A stretch of DNA of 64,000 bases from an uncultured Clostridia bacterium. GTDB lineage: Bacteria > Bacillota > Clostridia > Oscillospirales > Oscillospiraceae. Numbering within the stretch: the first letter of the stretch is position 1; each line of letters starts with the position of its first letter. The stretch is from positions 257,605-321,604 of the forward strand of contig CANSAE010000001.1 of NCBI GenBank assembly GCA_947644595.1, in the 5' to 3' direction. The notes under the pieces are model-generated. The model was not told the origin of the DNA, ran no database searches, and saw nothing but the letters and a program-made list of their open reading frames with translations. A program made the position numbers and the translations under genes. This document shows positions 49,233 to 57,941 of the stretch, in pieces.

Positions 49233-50636
49233 TAAATCTTCTTCCCTTAAAATCAGTTTCGATGCCCAAACCGGAACCTGAGGGTCCGTGAAACCGTCAT
49301 CCAGAAAGATGAACGCAGTCTGATATTTCGGCGGAACTGAGGGGAATGCACCCTTTCCGTCGGTAAAGTATATCAGCCCCCGAAGGTCTGTGAATTCTTT
49401 TTGCCGAATCAACTCGTCTACATAAGCAAACACCGGACGAAAGTCCGTCCCGCCGAAGCCCACCAGCGTCATGGTACGCAGGTATTCATGGAATTCTTCC
49501 AGCGTGGTAATTTTTTGGTCGGTTTGAATTTCCGCATCGCATTGGAGGATATGGAGGTTGATTTTGGCTGCAAAATTTTCTGCAGCACACAAAATATTAT
49601 AGGTTTTTTCCACAAACCGCTGCACCAGTTCGCCGGACACAGAACCGGAAGTGTCAACGGCAATGACAAATTCCCGGATTTTCGGTACTTCCTGATATTC
49701 CAACGGTTCAATGAGAGGCATGTTATCATACAATTCCGTGCCGTAATGGTAATAAATGTAATCGAATTCTTCTTCGCTGACCTTCATGGTCTCCGTCAGC
49801 ACGGCAAATTTCCGCAAAAATTCACTGTAATCGTACCGCTGACGGTGCATGGCCCGAAGCGTTTGGGTAAGGCTCCCCGCACGTTCTCCCCATTCCTGGC
49901 TGGAGGTCTCCAGATCCACCTTGGCCCGGCGGCTGATCTCTTCCCATTCCTGTTCAGTCTGCCGTTCCTTCTGACGCCCCGCTGAGCGGCTGCGGTCATT
50001 GGACCGGGCGCTTCCCCTTCCAGGCTGATCCGGCGCCCGCTTGGTGCTGCTGCCGGAGGCTTCCCCTGCTCCTTCCGGTGCGCTTTTTCCCCGGATGTAC
50101 CAAATATCATGGTCGTCTGCTTCAAAATTCTCCCGGAGTGTCTTGATCTGTTCCGGCGTGATACCGCTGTCCAGAAAATGGCGATAAATGCGCTCAGCGT
50201 TCAACGTTTTCAATTCCGCGCGCAGTTCCGACAGCAGAGAAAGCTGCGCCGCTGCCCGGGGCGCTTCCACAGCCCTGAGTCCCAATTCATTGATGATATT
50301 TTCCACCGCCACATCGCAGGACAGGTCCCATAACTCCATATCCACCAAGGTATGGATAAACGGGTGACGGAAAATACAATGGAGGGTCACGTGGAGATAA
50401 TCCCGGACAAGCATTTCTCTGCCCTGTCGGTACCGCTCCAAAATGCAGTGGGTATTATAATACAGGTGTTCTCCGTCTGTTGCGATGGTGTCCGTGATTT
50501 GCACCGGAGTCTGCACAAATTTGCACAAGGCAGCGTCCAAAAAACGCAGATGCACCAGCAGCGTATTACGAGAAAGATTCAGTATATCCTGTGCCAGACG
50601 CTCTGCCTGCTGTTTCTGAAATGCTTTTTCGTCCAT
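49230..50636 (-). CDS. VWA-like metallopeptidase (DUF2201 family)
   Basis: A 468-residue protein. N-terminal domain with YLHVTLHCIFRHPF and DLSCDVAVENIINEL resembles the DUF2201/putative metallopeptidase part; then a charged linker with repeated Ser/Arg/Gly (about 190-240), then a VWA-like domain with FVIAVDTSGSVSGELV (MIDAS-type DxSxS), GFGGTDFRPVFAYVD and IYFTDGKG. It forms a MoxR-VWA pair with the AAA+ gene at 51445-52938. Starts at the stop of the LRR gene. Confidence 0.85.
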   Translation of the reverse strand: MDEKAFQKQQAERLAQDILNLSRNTLLVHLRFLDAALCKFVQTPVQITDTIATDGEHLYYNTHCILERYRQGREMLVRDYLHVTLHCIFRHPFIHTLVDMELWDLSCDVAVENIINELGLRAVEAPRAAAQLSLLSELRAELKTLNAERIYRHFLDSGITPEQIKTLRENFEADDHDIWYIRGKSAPEGAGEASGSSTKRAPDQPGRGSARSNDRSRSAGRQKERQTEQEWEEISRRAKVDLETSSQEWGERAGSLTQTLRAMHRQRYDYSEFLRKFAVLTETMKVSEEEFDYIYYHYGTELYDNMPLIEPLEYQEVPKIREFVIAVDTSGSVSGELVQRFVEKTYNILCAAENFAAKINLHILQCDAEIQTDQKITTLEEFHEYLRTMTLVGFGGTDFRPVFAYVDELIRQKEFTDLRGLIYFTDGKGAFPSVPPKYQTAFIFLDDGFTDPQVPVWASKLILREEDL

Positions 50637-51448
50637 TATAACTCAAATTCCTTTTCAAAAGCCAACCAAACATCTTCGCTGCCCTTGGCACTGCAATCCA
50701 GCAGAAGCGCCGTAATCTCCGCATGCTGACAGCGTTGGGACAGTTCCAGATATGCAGGAATCCGTGTCTGGTTCAAAAGACCTCTATCCCGAAAGTATTG
50801 CAACGGTTCCGGAAATCCGCATTGAACAGCACATTCTGCAAGCGCATCACAATGTTCTTCCGCATAGGCCGCATATCTCGCTGCGGTATTGCCGTATAAC
50901 GCCGGATAGCTGCAATAGCCCAGGGCACCGTTGTCTTTCATCCCTTTTGATATCAGTTCATTGATAGGTACCTTGGGCAAAACACACTTGGCAATCCGGT
51001 CAATGATCGGGTCCTCTACTGTGGTTACACCGAGGGCAATGATTTCTGTAAGACGGTCACAACCCAAAAAAGCATGGAATTCAATGGTCTCTACCCCCAC
51101 CGGAATATGAATCTTTTGCAAAGAGACGCAATTGATAAAGGTGCTGTCCCGCAGGACCTTCAGCTTCGCCGGAAGGCGTACCTCCGGCAGATGTTCACAG
51201 CCGGAAAAGGCATACATATCAATGCGCTGGATGCTGTCCGGCAGCACCACCTTTACCAGTCCCGTGCAACCGGAGAAGGTGCCATATCCCACATCAAGTG
51301 CGCCCTCGGGAATCGTTACACTACGTACACCTGTGTGGTTGCGGAATACATATCCACCTACATCATAGATGAAGTCTGGCAGGACCACATCTCCGCCCTC
51401 GCCGTAATACCCCCGCAGCACACCGCCGTCTAACCATAAGCTGCTCAC
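50636..51448 (-). CDS. BspA-type leucine-rich-repeat protein
   Basis: A 270-residue cytoplasmic protein (no signal seen) made of LRR_5/BspA-type repeats: VGYGTFSGCTGLVKVVLPDSIQRIDMYAFSGCEHLPEVRLPAKLKVLRDSTFINCVSL, then a helical C-terminal part with QRCQHAEITALLLDCSAKG. Such LRRs bind proteins or peptides. It is placed between MoxR and VWA genes with 4-nt overlap and shared stop/start, so it probably works as an adaptor for that pair. Confidence 0.8.
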   Translation of the reverse strand: MSSLWLDGGVLRGYYGEGGDVVLPDFIYDVGGYVFRNHTGVRSVTIPEGALDVGYGTFSGCTGLVKVVLPDSIQRIDMYAFSGCEHLPEVRLPAKLKVLRDSTFINCVSLQKIHIPVGVETIEFHAFLGCDRLTEIIALGVTTVEDPIIDRIAKCVLPKVPINELISKGMKDNGALGYCSYPALYGNTAARYAAYAEEHCDALAECAVQCGFPEPLQYFRDRGLLNQTRIPAYLELSQRCQHAEITALLLDCSAKGSEDVWLAFEKEFEL

Positions 51449-52938
51449 AGGTCATCCTCCAGCGCATCCAGCTTCTCCAGCAGCTCCTGCTGCCGCTCAT
51501 AGAACAGCAGTTCCTTGTTATGGGCAAAATAAGCCTTACATCCATACCGCGCAATGAATTTGGCGCTGTATTCGCTGAGGGTCAATTCCGTGACCAAAAT
51601 CAGAAGCTCCTGTCCATCCGGAAACACATCCTCACAGAAGGAAAAGAGGTTGTCCAAGTGAGATACAGTCTCTTGCGCGGCAGATTTCAATCTGGCAAGC
51701 TTTTGGTCAAATTCCAGCTTGAGGTCTGAAAATTCCGGAGCTTTCTGCTCTGATAGCCTGGCCAGACTATCCTCCAGTTCCCAAATCAGACAGCGTGTCA
51801 AATAAAGCGCATCCTCCGACAGCGATGCAGATTGCTTTCCCATGCTGAGTTTTGCGTTCTCCCTTTCGATTTGTCTGCGCAAACAGACGAGCAGAGGCTC
51901 TGTTCCGTTTTTAACCGCCTTCAATGCCGCCAACAGCCGAGTCAGCACCGCTTCCCGGCGAACGCAATTTCGGGTCTCACCGTTGATGGCCTCCAGCAGT
52001 AATCCGATGAGAGATAGGCGTTCATCAAACTTGGCATTTCTTGACCGCTCCCTGATGGTATCGTCCGCTTTGCCGGTTAAAATCTCATCCACCTGGTACC
52101 CGCTGCGATATTTATTGTACAAATCGTAATACACCGCGAAGTCTTTCGCAACGACCGGATCTTGGAGGTACTGGGCGACGAGTTTTTCATCAATCGAGAT
52201 ATCCTGTTCCTCGCAGACCTGCATCATCCGGGACAAATCCTCCCAGCCCCGGGCGGTAACAAAGCGTTTTCCGTCTACGGTGGTCTCCACTTTATAAAAA
52301 TCGTCCTGCTTGATGGACAGATATGTCAGCACCGCGCCATGGAGGCCTGCGGTATAGGCATAAGACTTCCAGGCATCCAGATCTGGTTCCACGTCGATGC
52401 GCTTCAGGCGGTCCCAGGTGACAATATCAAATTCCCGCACAGACTTATTATAGGCCGGCGGATTTCCTGCGGTAACCACAATCCAACCTTCCGGCACCCG
52501 ATGACGGCCAAAAATCTTATATTGCAGAAATTGCAGCATGGTAGGTGCCAGTGTCTCGGATACGCAATTGATTTCATCCAGAAACAGGATACCTTCCGTG
52601 AGCCCTGTCTCCTCCATCATATCATATACCGACGCAATGATCTCACTCATGGTGTATTCAGATACCTGGTGCTCCGCCCCACCGTAGCTTTTTGTCACAA
52701 TAAAAGGCAGCCCCAAAGCACTCTGCCTGGTATGGTGCGCCATGGAATAGGATATCAGGCCGATTCCCAGCTCTCCGGCAATTTGTTCCATAATCGCCGT
52801 TTTGCCGATGCCCGGAGGCCCCATCAAAAAAATCGGGCGCTGTTTTTCCAGCGGGATCCGATAATTTCCGAATTCATCCCGTGTCAGATAGGCTGTTACG
52901 GCGTTTTTGATTTGCTGCTTGGCTTCACTGATGTTCAT
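51445..52938 (-). CDS. MoxR-type AAA+ ATPase
   Basis: A 497-residue protein with Walker A GPPGIGKTA near residue 36, Walker B LFLDEINCV near 118, sensor 1 (VVTAGNPP) and a long C-terminal helical region with TELTLSEYSAKFIARYGC. MoxR ATPases act with VWA-domain partners as chaperones that assemble or activate metal-dependent or envelope complexes. Its promoter region has TATAAT on the minus strand near 52971-52976 and a small palindrome, CATTTCC-CA-GGAAATG, at 52980-52995. Confidence 0.87.
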   Translation of the reverse strand: MNISEAKQQIKNAVTAYLTRDEFGNYRIPLEKQRPIFLMGPPGIGKTAIMEQIAGELGIGLISYSMAHHTRQSALGLPFIVTKSYGGAEHQVSEYTMSEIIASVYDMMEETGLTEGILFLDEINCVSETLAPTMLQFLQYKIFGRHRVPEGWIVVTAGNPPAYNKSVREFDIVTWDRLKRIDVEPDLDAWKSYAYTAGLHGAVLTYLSIKQDDFYKVETTVDGKRFVTARGWEDLSRMMQVCEEQDISIDEKLVAQYLQDPVVAKDFAVYYDLYNKYRSGYQVDEILTGKADDTIRERSRNAKFDERLSLIGLLLEAINGETRNCVRREAVLTRLLAALKAVKNGTEPLLVCLRRQIERENAKLSMGKQSASLSEDALYLTRCLIWELEDSLARLSEQKAPEFSDLKLEFDQKLARLKSAAQETVSHLDNLFSFCEDVFPDGQELLILVTELTLSEYSAKFIARYGCKAYFAHNKELLFYERQQELLEKLDALEDDL

Positions 52939-52979
52939 GGTCCACCATCCTGTTTCTTAATAACAGCTTCATTATACTA

Positions 52980-52995
52980 CATTTCCCAGGAAATG
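52980..52995. promoter_or_regulatory. Palindrome in the MoxR promoter
   Basis: Perfect 7-bp arms around CA, placed between a weak -35 (TTTCCA) and the TATAAT of the minus-strand promoter. It could be an operator. Confidence 0.4.
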
Positions 52996-53003
52996 GAAAC
53001 AGA

Positions 53004-53035
53004 AAAACACCCGGCTCCGAAGAACCGGGTGTTTT
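53004..53035 (-). terminator. Terminator after rplL
   Basis: Stem AAAACACCCGG / CCGGGTGTTTT, TTT on both sides. Confidence 0.8.
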
Positions 53036-53052
53036 ATACAGCTTGATTTGAA

Positions 53053-53436
53053 TTACTTCAGCTCGACCTTGGCGCCGACAGCTTCCAGCTGAGCCTTCAT
53101 GGCCTCAGCCTCGTCCTTGCTCACGCCTTCCTTGATGGCCTTGGGAGCAGCCTCGACCAGAGCCTTAGCCTCAGCCAGACCCAAGTTGGTAATGCCGCGA
53201 ACTTCCTTGATGACCTTGATCTTCTCTGCGCCGACCTCAGTCAAAACCACATCAAACTCGGTCTTTTCCTCAGCAGCGGCAGCGCCACCGGCGGCACCGC
53301 CAGCGGCGGGCGCGGCAACAGCAGCGGCGGCGGAAACGCCGAACTCCTCCTCCAGAGCGTGCACCAGCTCGGACAGCTCCAGAACGGACAGAACTTTGAT
53401 TTCTTCAATAACAGCAGTTACTTTTTCGCTTGCCAT
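53053..53436 (-). CDS. rplL: Ribosomal protein bL12 (L7/L12)
   Basis: A 127-residue stalk protein: N-terminal dimer domain ([29 protein letters not shown]), a long Ala/Gly/Pro hinge, C-terminal domain [39 protein letters not shown] that contacts GTPase factors. ATG 53436 has GGAGG upstream. It follows rplJ in the usual order. Confidence 0.97.
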   Translation of the reverse strand: MASEKVTAVIEEIKVLSVLELSELVHALEEEFGVSAAAAVAAPAAGGAAGGAAAAEEKTEFDVVLTEVGAEKIKVIKEVRGITNLGLAEAKALVEAAPKAIKEGVSKDEAEAMKAQLEAVGAKVELK

Positions 53437-53471
53437 TTTCAATTTCCTCCAATGTAATGAATTCTGACTGC

Positions 53472-54107
53472 TTATTCAGCAGCGGGCTCTGCCGCCTCAG
53501 GAGCGGCTTCGGGGGCAGCTTCAGGAGCTGCTTCTGCCACGGGCTCAGCCGGTGCTTCGGCGGGAGCCTCTTCGGCAGCGGGTGCAGCGGCAGATGCGCC
53601 GCCCTTCTCTGCGATCTGGTTCAAGACAACAGCCAAGCTGGTGATCGGGGCCAGCATGGTGCCCAGCACCTTGGCATACAGTGCGTCCTTAGAGGGCAGT
53701 GCGGCAATCTCGCTGCACTCGCTCTCAGACAGCATCTTGCCGTCCATGAACGCGGCCTTGATGATGAATCTGGGGCCGCTTTCTGCCGTGGTCATCTTGG
53801 AAGAATACTCCTTGACGATGCGGAAGGGTGCAATGGGGTCGGCCGTGGTGGTAGCCAGAGAGGTGGTACCGTTCAAAACGGAATCCAGATCAGAAAGACC
53901 GGCATTGTTTGCGGCGAAGCGCAGCAGGGTATTTTTCACAACGGAATACTCTACCTCGCTTTTACGCATCTCGGTACGCAGCGCAGTATCTTCCGCAACG
54001 GTGATACCCCGGTAATCAATGACGATACCGGCGCTTGCTTCCTTCAGCCGGCTGGTCAGTGCTTCCACGATGGCCTGCTTCTCGCTGAGAACTTTTGCGT
54101 TAGGCAT
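53472..54107 (-). CDS. rplJ: Ribosomal protein uL10 with long Ala/Glu/Pro tail
   Basis: A 211-residue protein. The N-terminal RNA-binding part ([38 protein letters not shown]) and the L12-binding helix ([24 protein letters not shown]) are standard and end at about residue 170. About 40 further residues are a low-complexity Ala/Glu/Pro tail with repeated APEA units, which the usual 165-180 residue L10 lacks. ATG 54107 is chosen because of GAGGTG upstream. Confidence 0.95.
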   Translation of the reverse strand: MPNAKVLSEKQAIVEALTSRLKEASAGIVIDYRGITVAEDTALRTEMRKSEVEYSVVKNTLLRFAANNAGLSDLDSVLNGTTSLATTTADPIAPFRIVKEYSSKMTTAESGPRFIIKAAFMDGKMLSESECSEIAALPSKDALYAKVLGTMLAPITSLAVVLNQIAEKGGASAAAPAAEEAPAEAPAEPVAEAAPEAAPEAAPEAAEPAAE

Positions 54108-54119
54108 AGATGTTTTCAC

Positions 54120-54275
54120 CTCCGTGAATGATATCGCGCCCATATAGAAAAATCCCCCTATGCACAGGGCATACGGAGGACAGTCAGCAACTTTCGTTTG
54201 CTTCCTCGGCAGGATTTACGACAAAATCTGCCACCTGCTGTCTCCGGAGCGCTTGTGTATTTTACCAATAAATGT
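54120..54275 (-). promoter_or_regulatory. L10-type ribosomal leader upstream of rplJ
   Basis: The 5' leader has the compact fold expected for the L10(L12)4 autoregulatory leader: hairpin around GCAGGTGGCAGATTTTGT...AATCCTGC, GCCGAGG paired regions and a CCTCCG arm. Excess L10-L12 binds this RNA to repress the operon in other bacteria. The call rests on position and structure; exact limits are approximate. Confidence 0.6.
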
Positions 54276-54287
54276 AACGCTTGTCAA
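54259..54287 (-). promoter_or_regulatory. Promoter of rplJL
   Basis: Minus strand TTGACA (54287-54282), 17-nt spacer, TAAAAT (54264-54259), followed by the leader. Confidence 0.85.
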
Positions 54288-54313
54288 GCCTTTTTCGCAA
54301 GAAAAAAATGGTT

Positions 54314-54342
54314 GTATCAAACTTTGCTTCCATGGAAAAACT
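54314..54342 (+). promoter_or_regulatory. SigF/SigG-type promoter of sigG
   Basis: GTATC (54314-54318), 15-nt spacer, GGAAAAACT (54334-54342), matching the forespore consensus GYATA-N15-GGNNANANT with one mismatch in the -35. The ATG of sigG is 27 nt further. Confidence 0.75.
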
Positions 54343-54368
54343 ACCATCACAAACGGGAGGTAGTGTCC

Positions 54369-55148
54369 ATGCAATGCAAGGTTGAGATATGCGGTGTGAA
54401 TACGGCGAAACTGCCCGTACTGAAAAATGAAGAAACCAAGGAATTACTGAAAAAAAGCCGGGCCGGTGATAACACCGCAAGGGAAACCCTGATTTCCGGG
54501 AATCTGCGGCTGGTGCTGTCCGTGATCCAGAAGTTTACCGGACGGGGCGAGAATATGGACGATTTGTTCCAGGTGGGCTGCATCGGGCTTATCAAGGCCA
54601 TCGATAATTTTGACAGCGAGGCCCACGACGTGCGCTTTTCCACCTACGGTGTGCCCATGATTGCCGGCGAGGTGCGGCGTTATCTGAGGGACAACAGCAG
54701 CGTGCGCATCAGCCGCAGCCTGCGGGATACGGCCTACCGGGTCTTGCAGGCCAAGGAAAAGTTCATCGCAGAAAACGGCCGGGAGCCAAATGAGACGGAA
54801 ATTGCGGAAATGCTGGACATCCGCCGGGAAGATGTGGTCTTTGCCATGGAAGCTATTTCCGACACTGTCTCTCTCAACGAGCCGGTGTATTCCGATAGCG
54901 GGGACAGCGTGTGCATCATGGATCAGGTACGAGACACCAAGGACACCGATGAGCACTGGCTGGAAAAAATCGCGCTGAACGACGCCGTGGATCACCTGGG
55001 CAACCGGGAAAAACAGATTTTGGCCCTGCGTTATATGGACGGAAAAACGCAGATGGAAGTGGCATCGGAAATCGGCATTTCCCAGGCGCAGGTGTCAAGG
55101 TTGGAGAAAAACGCCATCAGTCAAATCAAAAAAGAGATTTATGTCTGA
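54369..55148 (+). CDS. sigG: RNA polymerase sigma-G (late forespore)
   Basis: A 259-residue sigma factor. The start MQCKVEICGVNTAKLPVLKNEETKELL is typical of SigG. Region 2 (LFQVGCIGLIKAIDNFD), region 3 (NGREPNETEIAEMLDI) and region 4 (GKTQMEVASEIGISQAQVSRLEKNAI) are complete. ATG 54369 with GGGAGG upstream. Its own promoter is of forespore type. Probable targets include the SASP gene. It is not next to spoIIGA-sigE. Confidence 0.95.
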   Translation: MQCKVEICGVNTAKLPVLKNEETKELLKKSRAGDNTARETLISGNLRLVLSVIQKFTGRGENMDDLFQVGCIGLIKAIDNFDSEAHDVRFSTYGVPMIAGEVRRYLRDNSSVRISRSLRDTAYRVLQAKEKFIAENGREPNETEIAEMLDIRREDVVFAMEAISDTVSLNEPVYSDSGDSVCIMDQVRDTKDTDEHWLEKIALNDAVDHLGNREKQILALRYMDGKTQMEVASEIGISQAQVSRLEKNAISQIKKEIYV

Positions 55149-55153
55149 AAACA

Positions 55154-55178
55154 GGGCGGCAGCTGCAAGCTGCCGCCC
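55154..55178. terminator. Hairpin between convergent sigG and XRE gene
   Basis: Stem GGGCGGCAGCT / AGCTGCCGCCC with 3-nt loop, few T after it, so it may be a weak terminator in both directions. Confidence 0.5.
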
Positions 55179-55194
55179 TCATGGTAGGTAAATA

Positions 55195-55668
55195 TCACTG
55201 ATTTTTGACTTTGCGAATGCCTCTTGCCCAAATAATGACAACAATGGCCGTTGCAAGTACAAATTCCGCAATCACAATCGGCTTGCCCCACAAATCCAAT
55301 CCCAATGAAAAGTAAAAGTAATGTTCTACGAGGGCAACTGCGAAAACAACTAAATAGATTGCGATAGAAAACAGGATATTTCGACAAATTGCAGCTCGTC
55401 TTTGCGTCTGGTCCAGCAACTGTTTTTGCCGCTGTTCCAGCAGGTCTGTTTTCACGGACAGTTCATCAATTTCCGATGGCTTCAGCAAATAATCCAAGCT
55501 CACGTCAAATGCTTTGCTTAACTCAATAATTTTGTTCACATCCGGGATTGCTTGCCCGCTCTCCCATTTAGAAACAGACTGCCTTGAAACATCCAGTTGC
55601 TCAGCCAGTTGTTCCTGTGTCAGTTCCCTGCCTTTCCTCAGTGCGATGAGTTTTTCTGAAAATTCCAT
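55195..55668 (-). CDS. Membrane-tethered XRE-family transcriptional regulator
   Basis: A 157-residue protein: HTH_3 domain at the N-terminus (LRKGRELTQEQLAEQLDVSRQSVSKWESGQAIPDVNKIIELSKAF), a linker helix, and two membrane segments in the C-terminal half (ILFSIAIYLVVFAVALVEHYFYF, PIVIAEFVLATAIVVIIWA). Such regulators may respond to envelope signals. ATG 55668 with AGGAGG; the longer frame is a shadow. Target unknown. Confidence 0.85.
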   Translation of the reverse strand: MEFSEKLIALRKGRELTQEQLAEQLDVSRQSVSKWESGQAIPDVNKIIELSKAFDVSLDYLLKPSEIDELSVKTDLLEQRQKQLLDQTQRRAAICRNILFSIAIYLVVFAVALVEHYFYFSLGLDLWGKPIVIAEFVLATAIVVIIWARGIRKVKNQ

Positions 55669-55840
55669 ATTGGCTTCCTCCTTTTGAGTTTGTACCAAAA
55701 TTCTACTCAACCGCACAGTTGCATTCCAGCAAGTTCGCTGTACATTTTGCATTCAATCTATAGAATTCATAGTCTTTTTAAAGATTTCATACTGCTTGTT
55801 TCAGTTCCGTCAATAGAAATGAAACAAATCAAATGATGTT

Positions 55841-57016
55841 TCAAATCCGTGCCACGCCCGTTTCCCGGGCGGCTTCCGCCACGGCGACGGCGATGACCTT
55901 GGGCACGTTTTGGTCAAACACCGGGGGAAGGATATAGTCTGCGGAAAGCTGGTCTTCTGTGACCATGCCGGCCAGTGCGTAGGCCGCTGCCAGCTTCATT
56001 TCCTGATTGATTTCCTTTGCCCTCACGTCAAAGGTCCCCCGGAATAGCCCGGGAAATACCAGCGCGTTATTGAGCTGGTTCGGAAAATCGCTGCGCCCGG
56101 TGGCCATGACCGCCGCGCCGGCGGCTTTGGCGTCGTCCGGAAAAATCTCCGGGGTGGGATTGGCACAGGCAAAGATGGCGGGCTTGTCCGCCATGGTGCG
56201 CACCATGTCCTGGGTCAGCACACCGGGGGCAGACACGCCGATGAACACATCCGCGCCTTTCACGCCCTCCGCAAGACCGCCCTTTACCATCCGGGGATTG
56301 GTAAATGCTGCCAGCTTGTCCTTGGCTGGATTCATATGATCCGGGCGACCCGCATAAATCAGCCCCGTGCGGTCACAGACGGTAATATCCGGGATGCCCG
56401 CGTCGTGGAGCAGGTAGGCGATGGCAGTCGCCGCCGCGCCGGCGCCGTTGATGATGACCTTGATGTTCTTGAGGTCCTTCCCCACCACGCGCATGGCGTT
56501 GGTCAGCCCTGCCAGCATGGTGATGGCCGTGCCGTGCTGGTCATCGTGGAAGATGGGAATATCGCACTTTGCTTTCAGCTTTTCCTCAATCTCAAAGCAC
56601 CGGGGCGCAGCAATATCCTCCAAATTTACACCGCCGAAACTACTGGAAATGAGATAGACCGTGTTCACAAACTCGTCCACGTCCTGAGTTTTCACGCACA
56701 AGGGGAAAGCATCCACTCCGCCTAGGGCTTTGAACAGCACGCATTTGCCTTCCATCACCGGCATCCCCGCCTCCGGGCCGACGTCGCCCAGGCCCAGCAC
56801 GGCGCTGCCATCCGTGACCACCAGGCAAAGGTTCCCCCGCCGGGTCAGGTCATAGGACTTGTTCACGTCCTTTTGAATTTCTAAGCACGGCGTGGCCACG
56901 CCGGGGGTATAGGCCAAAGACAAATCATGCGCCGTGGCCACGGGGACCGTGGAAACGACTTCGATTTTTCCTTTTTTCTCGTAATGCAAAGCCAAACTCT
57001 CTTCTGCAATAGTCAT
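55841..57016 (-). CDS. NAD-dependent malic enzyme
   Basis: A 391-residue short-form malic enzyme: SLAYTPGVATPCLEI, RGNLCLVVTDGSAVLGLGDVGPEAGMPVMEGKCVLFK, IPIFHDDQHGTAIT, and NAD-binding INGAGAAATAIA. Converts malate to pyruvate, CO2 and reduced cofactor. Divergent from the fumarase pair, with which it would convert fumarate to malate to pyruvate. The cofactor preference cannot be told from sequence alone. Confidence 0.93.
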   Translation of the reverse strand: MTIAEESLALHYEKKGKIEVVSTVPVATAHDLSLAYTPGVATPCLEIQKDVNKSYDLTRRGNLCLVVTDGSAVLGLGDVGPEAGMPVMEGKCVLFKALGGVDAFPLCVKTQDVDEFVNTVYLISSSFGGVNLEDIAAPRCFEIEEKLKAKCDIPIFHDDQHGTAITMLAGLTNAMRVVGKDLKNIKVIINGAGAAATAIAYLLHDAGIPDITVCDRTGLIYAGRPDHMNPAKDKLAAFTNPRMVKGGLAEGVKGADVFIGVSAPGVLTQDMVRTMADKPAIFACANPTPEIFPDDAKAAGAAVMATGRSDFPNQLNNALVFPGLFRGTFDVRAKEINQEMKLAAAYALAGMVTEDQLSADYILPPVFDQNVPKVIAVAVAEAARETGVARI

Positions 57017-57033
57017 ATTTGTTCACCTCAGGT

Positions 57034-57062
57034 TTGATTTTTGTGTCATTATAGGGTATTAT
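57034..57062 (+). promoter_or_regulatory. Promoter of fumarase genes
   Basis: TTGATT (57034-57039), 17-nt spacer, TATTAT (57057-57062). Overlaps the tandem repeat below. Confidence 0.6.
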
Positions 57063-57067
57063 AGGGT
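57048..57067. repeat. Perfect tandem 10-bp repeat in divergent malic enzyme/fumarase control region
   Basis: ATTATAGGGT twice in a row, covering the -10 of the plus-strand promoter. May be a regulator site or a local duplication. Confidence 0.5.
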
Positions 57068-57104
57068 CAAATCACGAACCTGTAAAGATGGAGAGGAAAA
57101 TTTT

Positions 57105-57941
57105 ATGCGGGAAATTCAAGTAAGCACCGTCACGGATACAGTAGCCCGGCTGTGCGTGCAGGCGTGCACCGTGCTGCCGGAGGACGTGAAAACGCGTATT
57201 TATGACAGCCGGAAAACGGAGCCTTGGTCCACGGCGCAGGATATTTTGGACGTCATCATCGAAAATTTTGAGACCAACGGACCCATTCCCTTGTGTCAGG
57301 ACACTGGCATGGCCTGTGTATTTCTGGAACTTGGGCAGGAGGTGCACATCACCGGCGGAAGTCTGTACGACGCCGTAAACGTAGGCGTTGCCAAAGGCTA
57401 CACAGACGGACTTTTGCGCAAGTCCGTAGTGGGCGACCCACTGCGCCGGGTAAACACCAATGACAACACTCCGGCTATGATTTATACGGACATCGTCCCC
57501 GGCGACCGCCTCACCATCACTGTGGCACCGAAGGGCTTCGGCAGCGAGAACATGAGCCGCATTGCCATGCTGAAACCGGCGGATGGCATTGATGGTATCA
57601 AGAAATTTGTTTTGGAGACCGTGGAGAACGCCGGCCCCAACGCCTGTCCCCCGCTGACTGTGGGAGTCGGCATCGGCGGAACTTTTGATAAGGCGGCACT
57701 CCTGGCGAAAAAGGCCCTGATCCGTGACATGGATGCACACCACCCGGACCCGTTTTACGCCCAGTTGGAAACCGAGCTGCTGGACAACATCAATCGCCTG
57801 GGCATCGGCCCTCAAGGCCTGGGCGGGAAAACCACTGCTTTGTGGCTGTCCATCGAAACCATGGCCACCCACATTGCCGGGCTGCCCTGTGCGGTGAACA
57901 TCAACTGTCACAGCACCCGGCACGCAAAGGAGGTGCTCTGA
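57105..57941 (+). CDS. Class I fumarate hydratase (or tartrate dehydratase) alpha subunit
   Basis: A 278-residue protein with the iron-sulfur hydratase alpha features: IPLCQDTGMACVFLE, GDPLRRVNTNDNTPAM, and CPPLTVGVGIGGTFDKAALLAKKALI. Two-subunit class I hydratases convert fumarate to malate with a 4Fe-4S cluster. The beta subunit follows with overlapping TGATG. Fumarate is favoured as substrate because malic enzyme is adjacent. Confidence 0.92.
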   Translation: MREIQVSTVTDTVARLCVQACTVLPEDVKTRIYDSRKTEPWSTAQDILDVIIENFETNGPIPLCQDTGMACVFLELGQEVHITGGSLYDAVNVGVAKGYTDGLLRKSVVGDPLRRVNTNDNTPAMIYTDIVPGDRLTITVAPKGFGSENMSRIAMLKPADGIDGIKKFVLETVENAGPNACPPLTVGVGIGGTFDKAALLAKKALIRDMDAHHPDPFYAQLETELLDNINRLGIGPQGLGGKTTALWLSIETMATHIAGLPCAVNINCHSTRHAKEVL

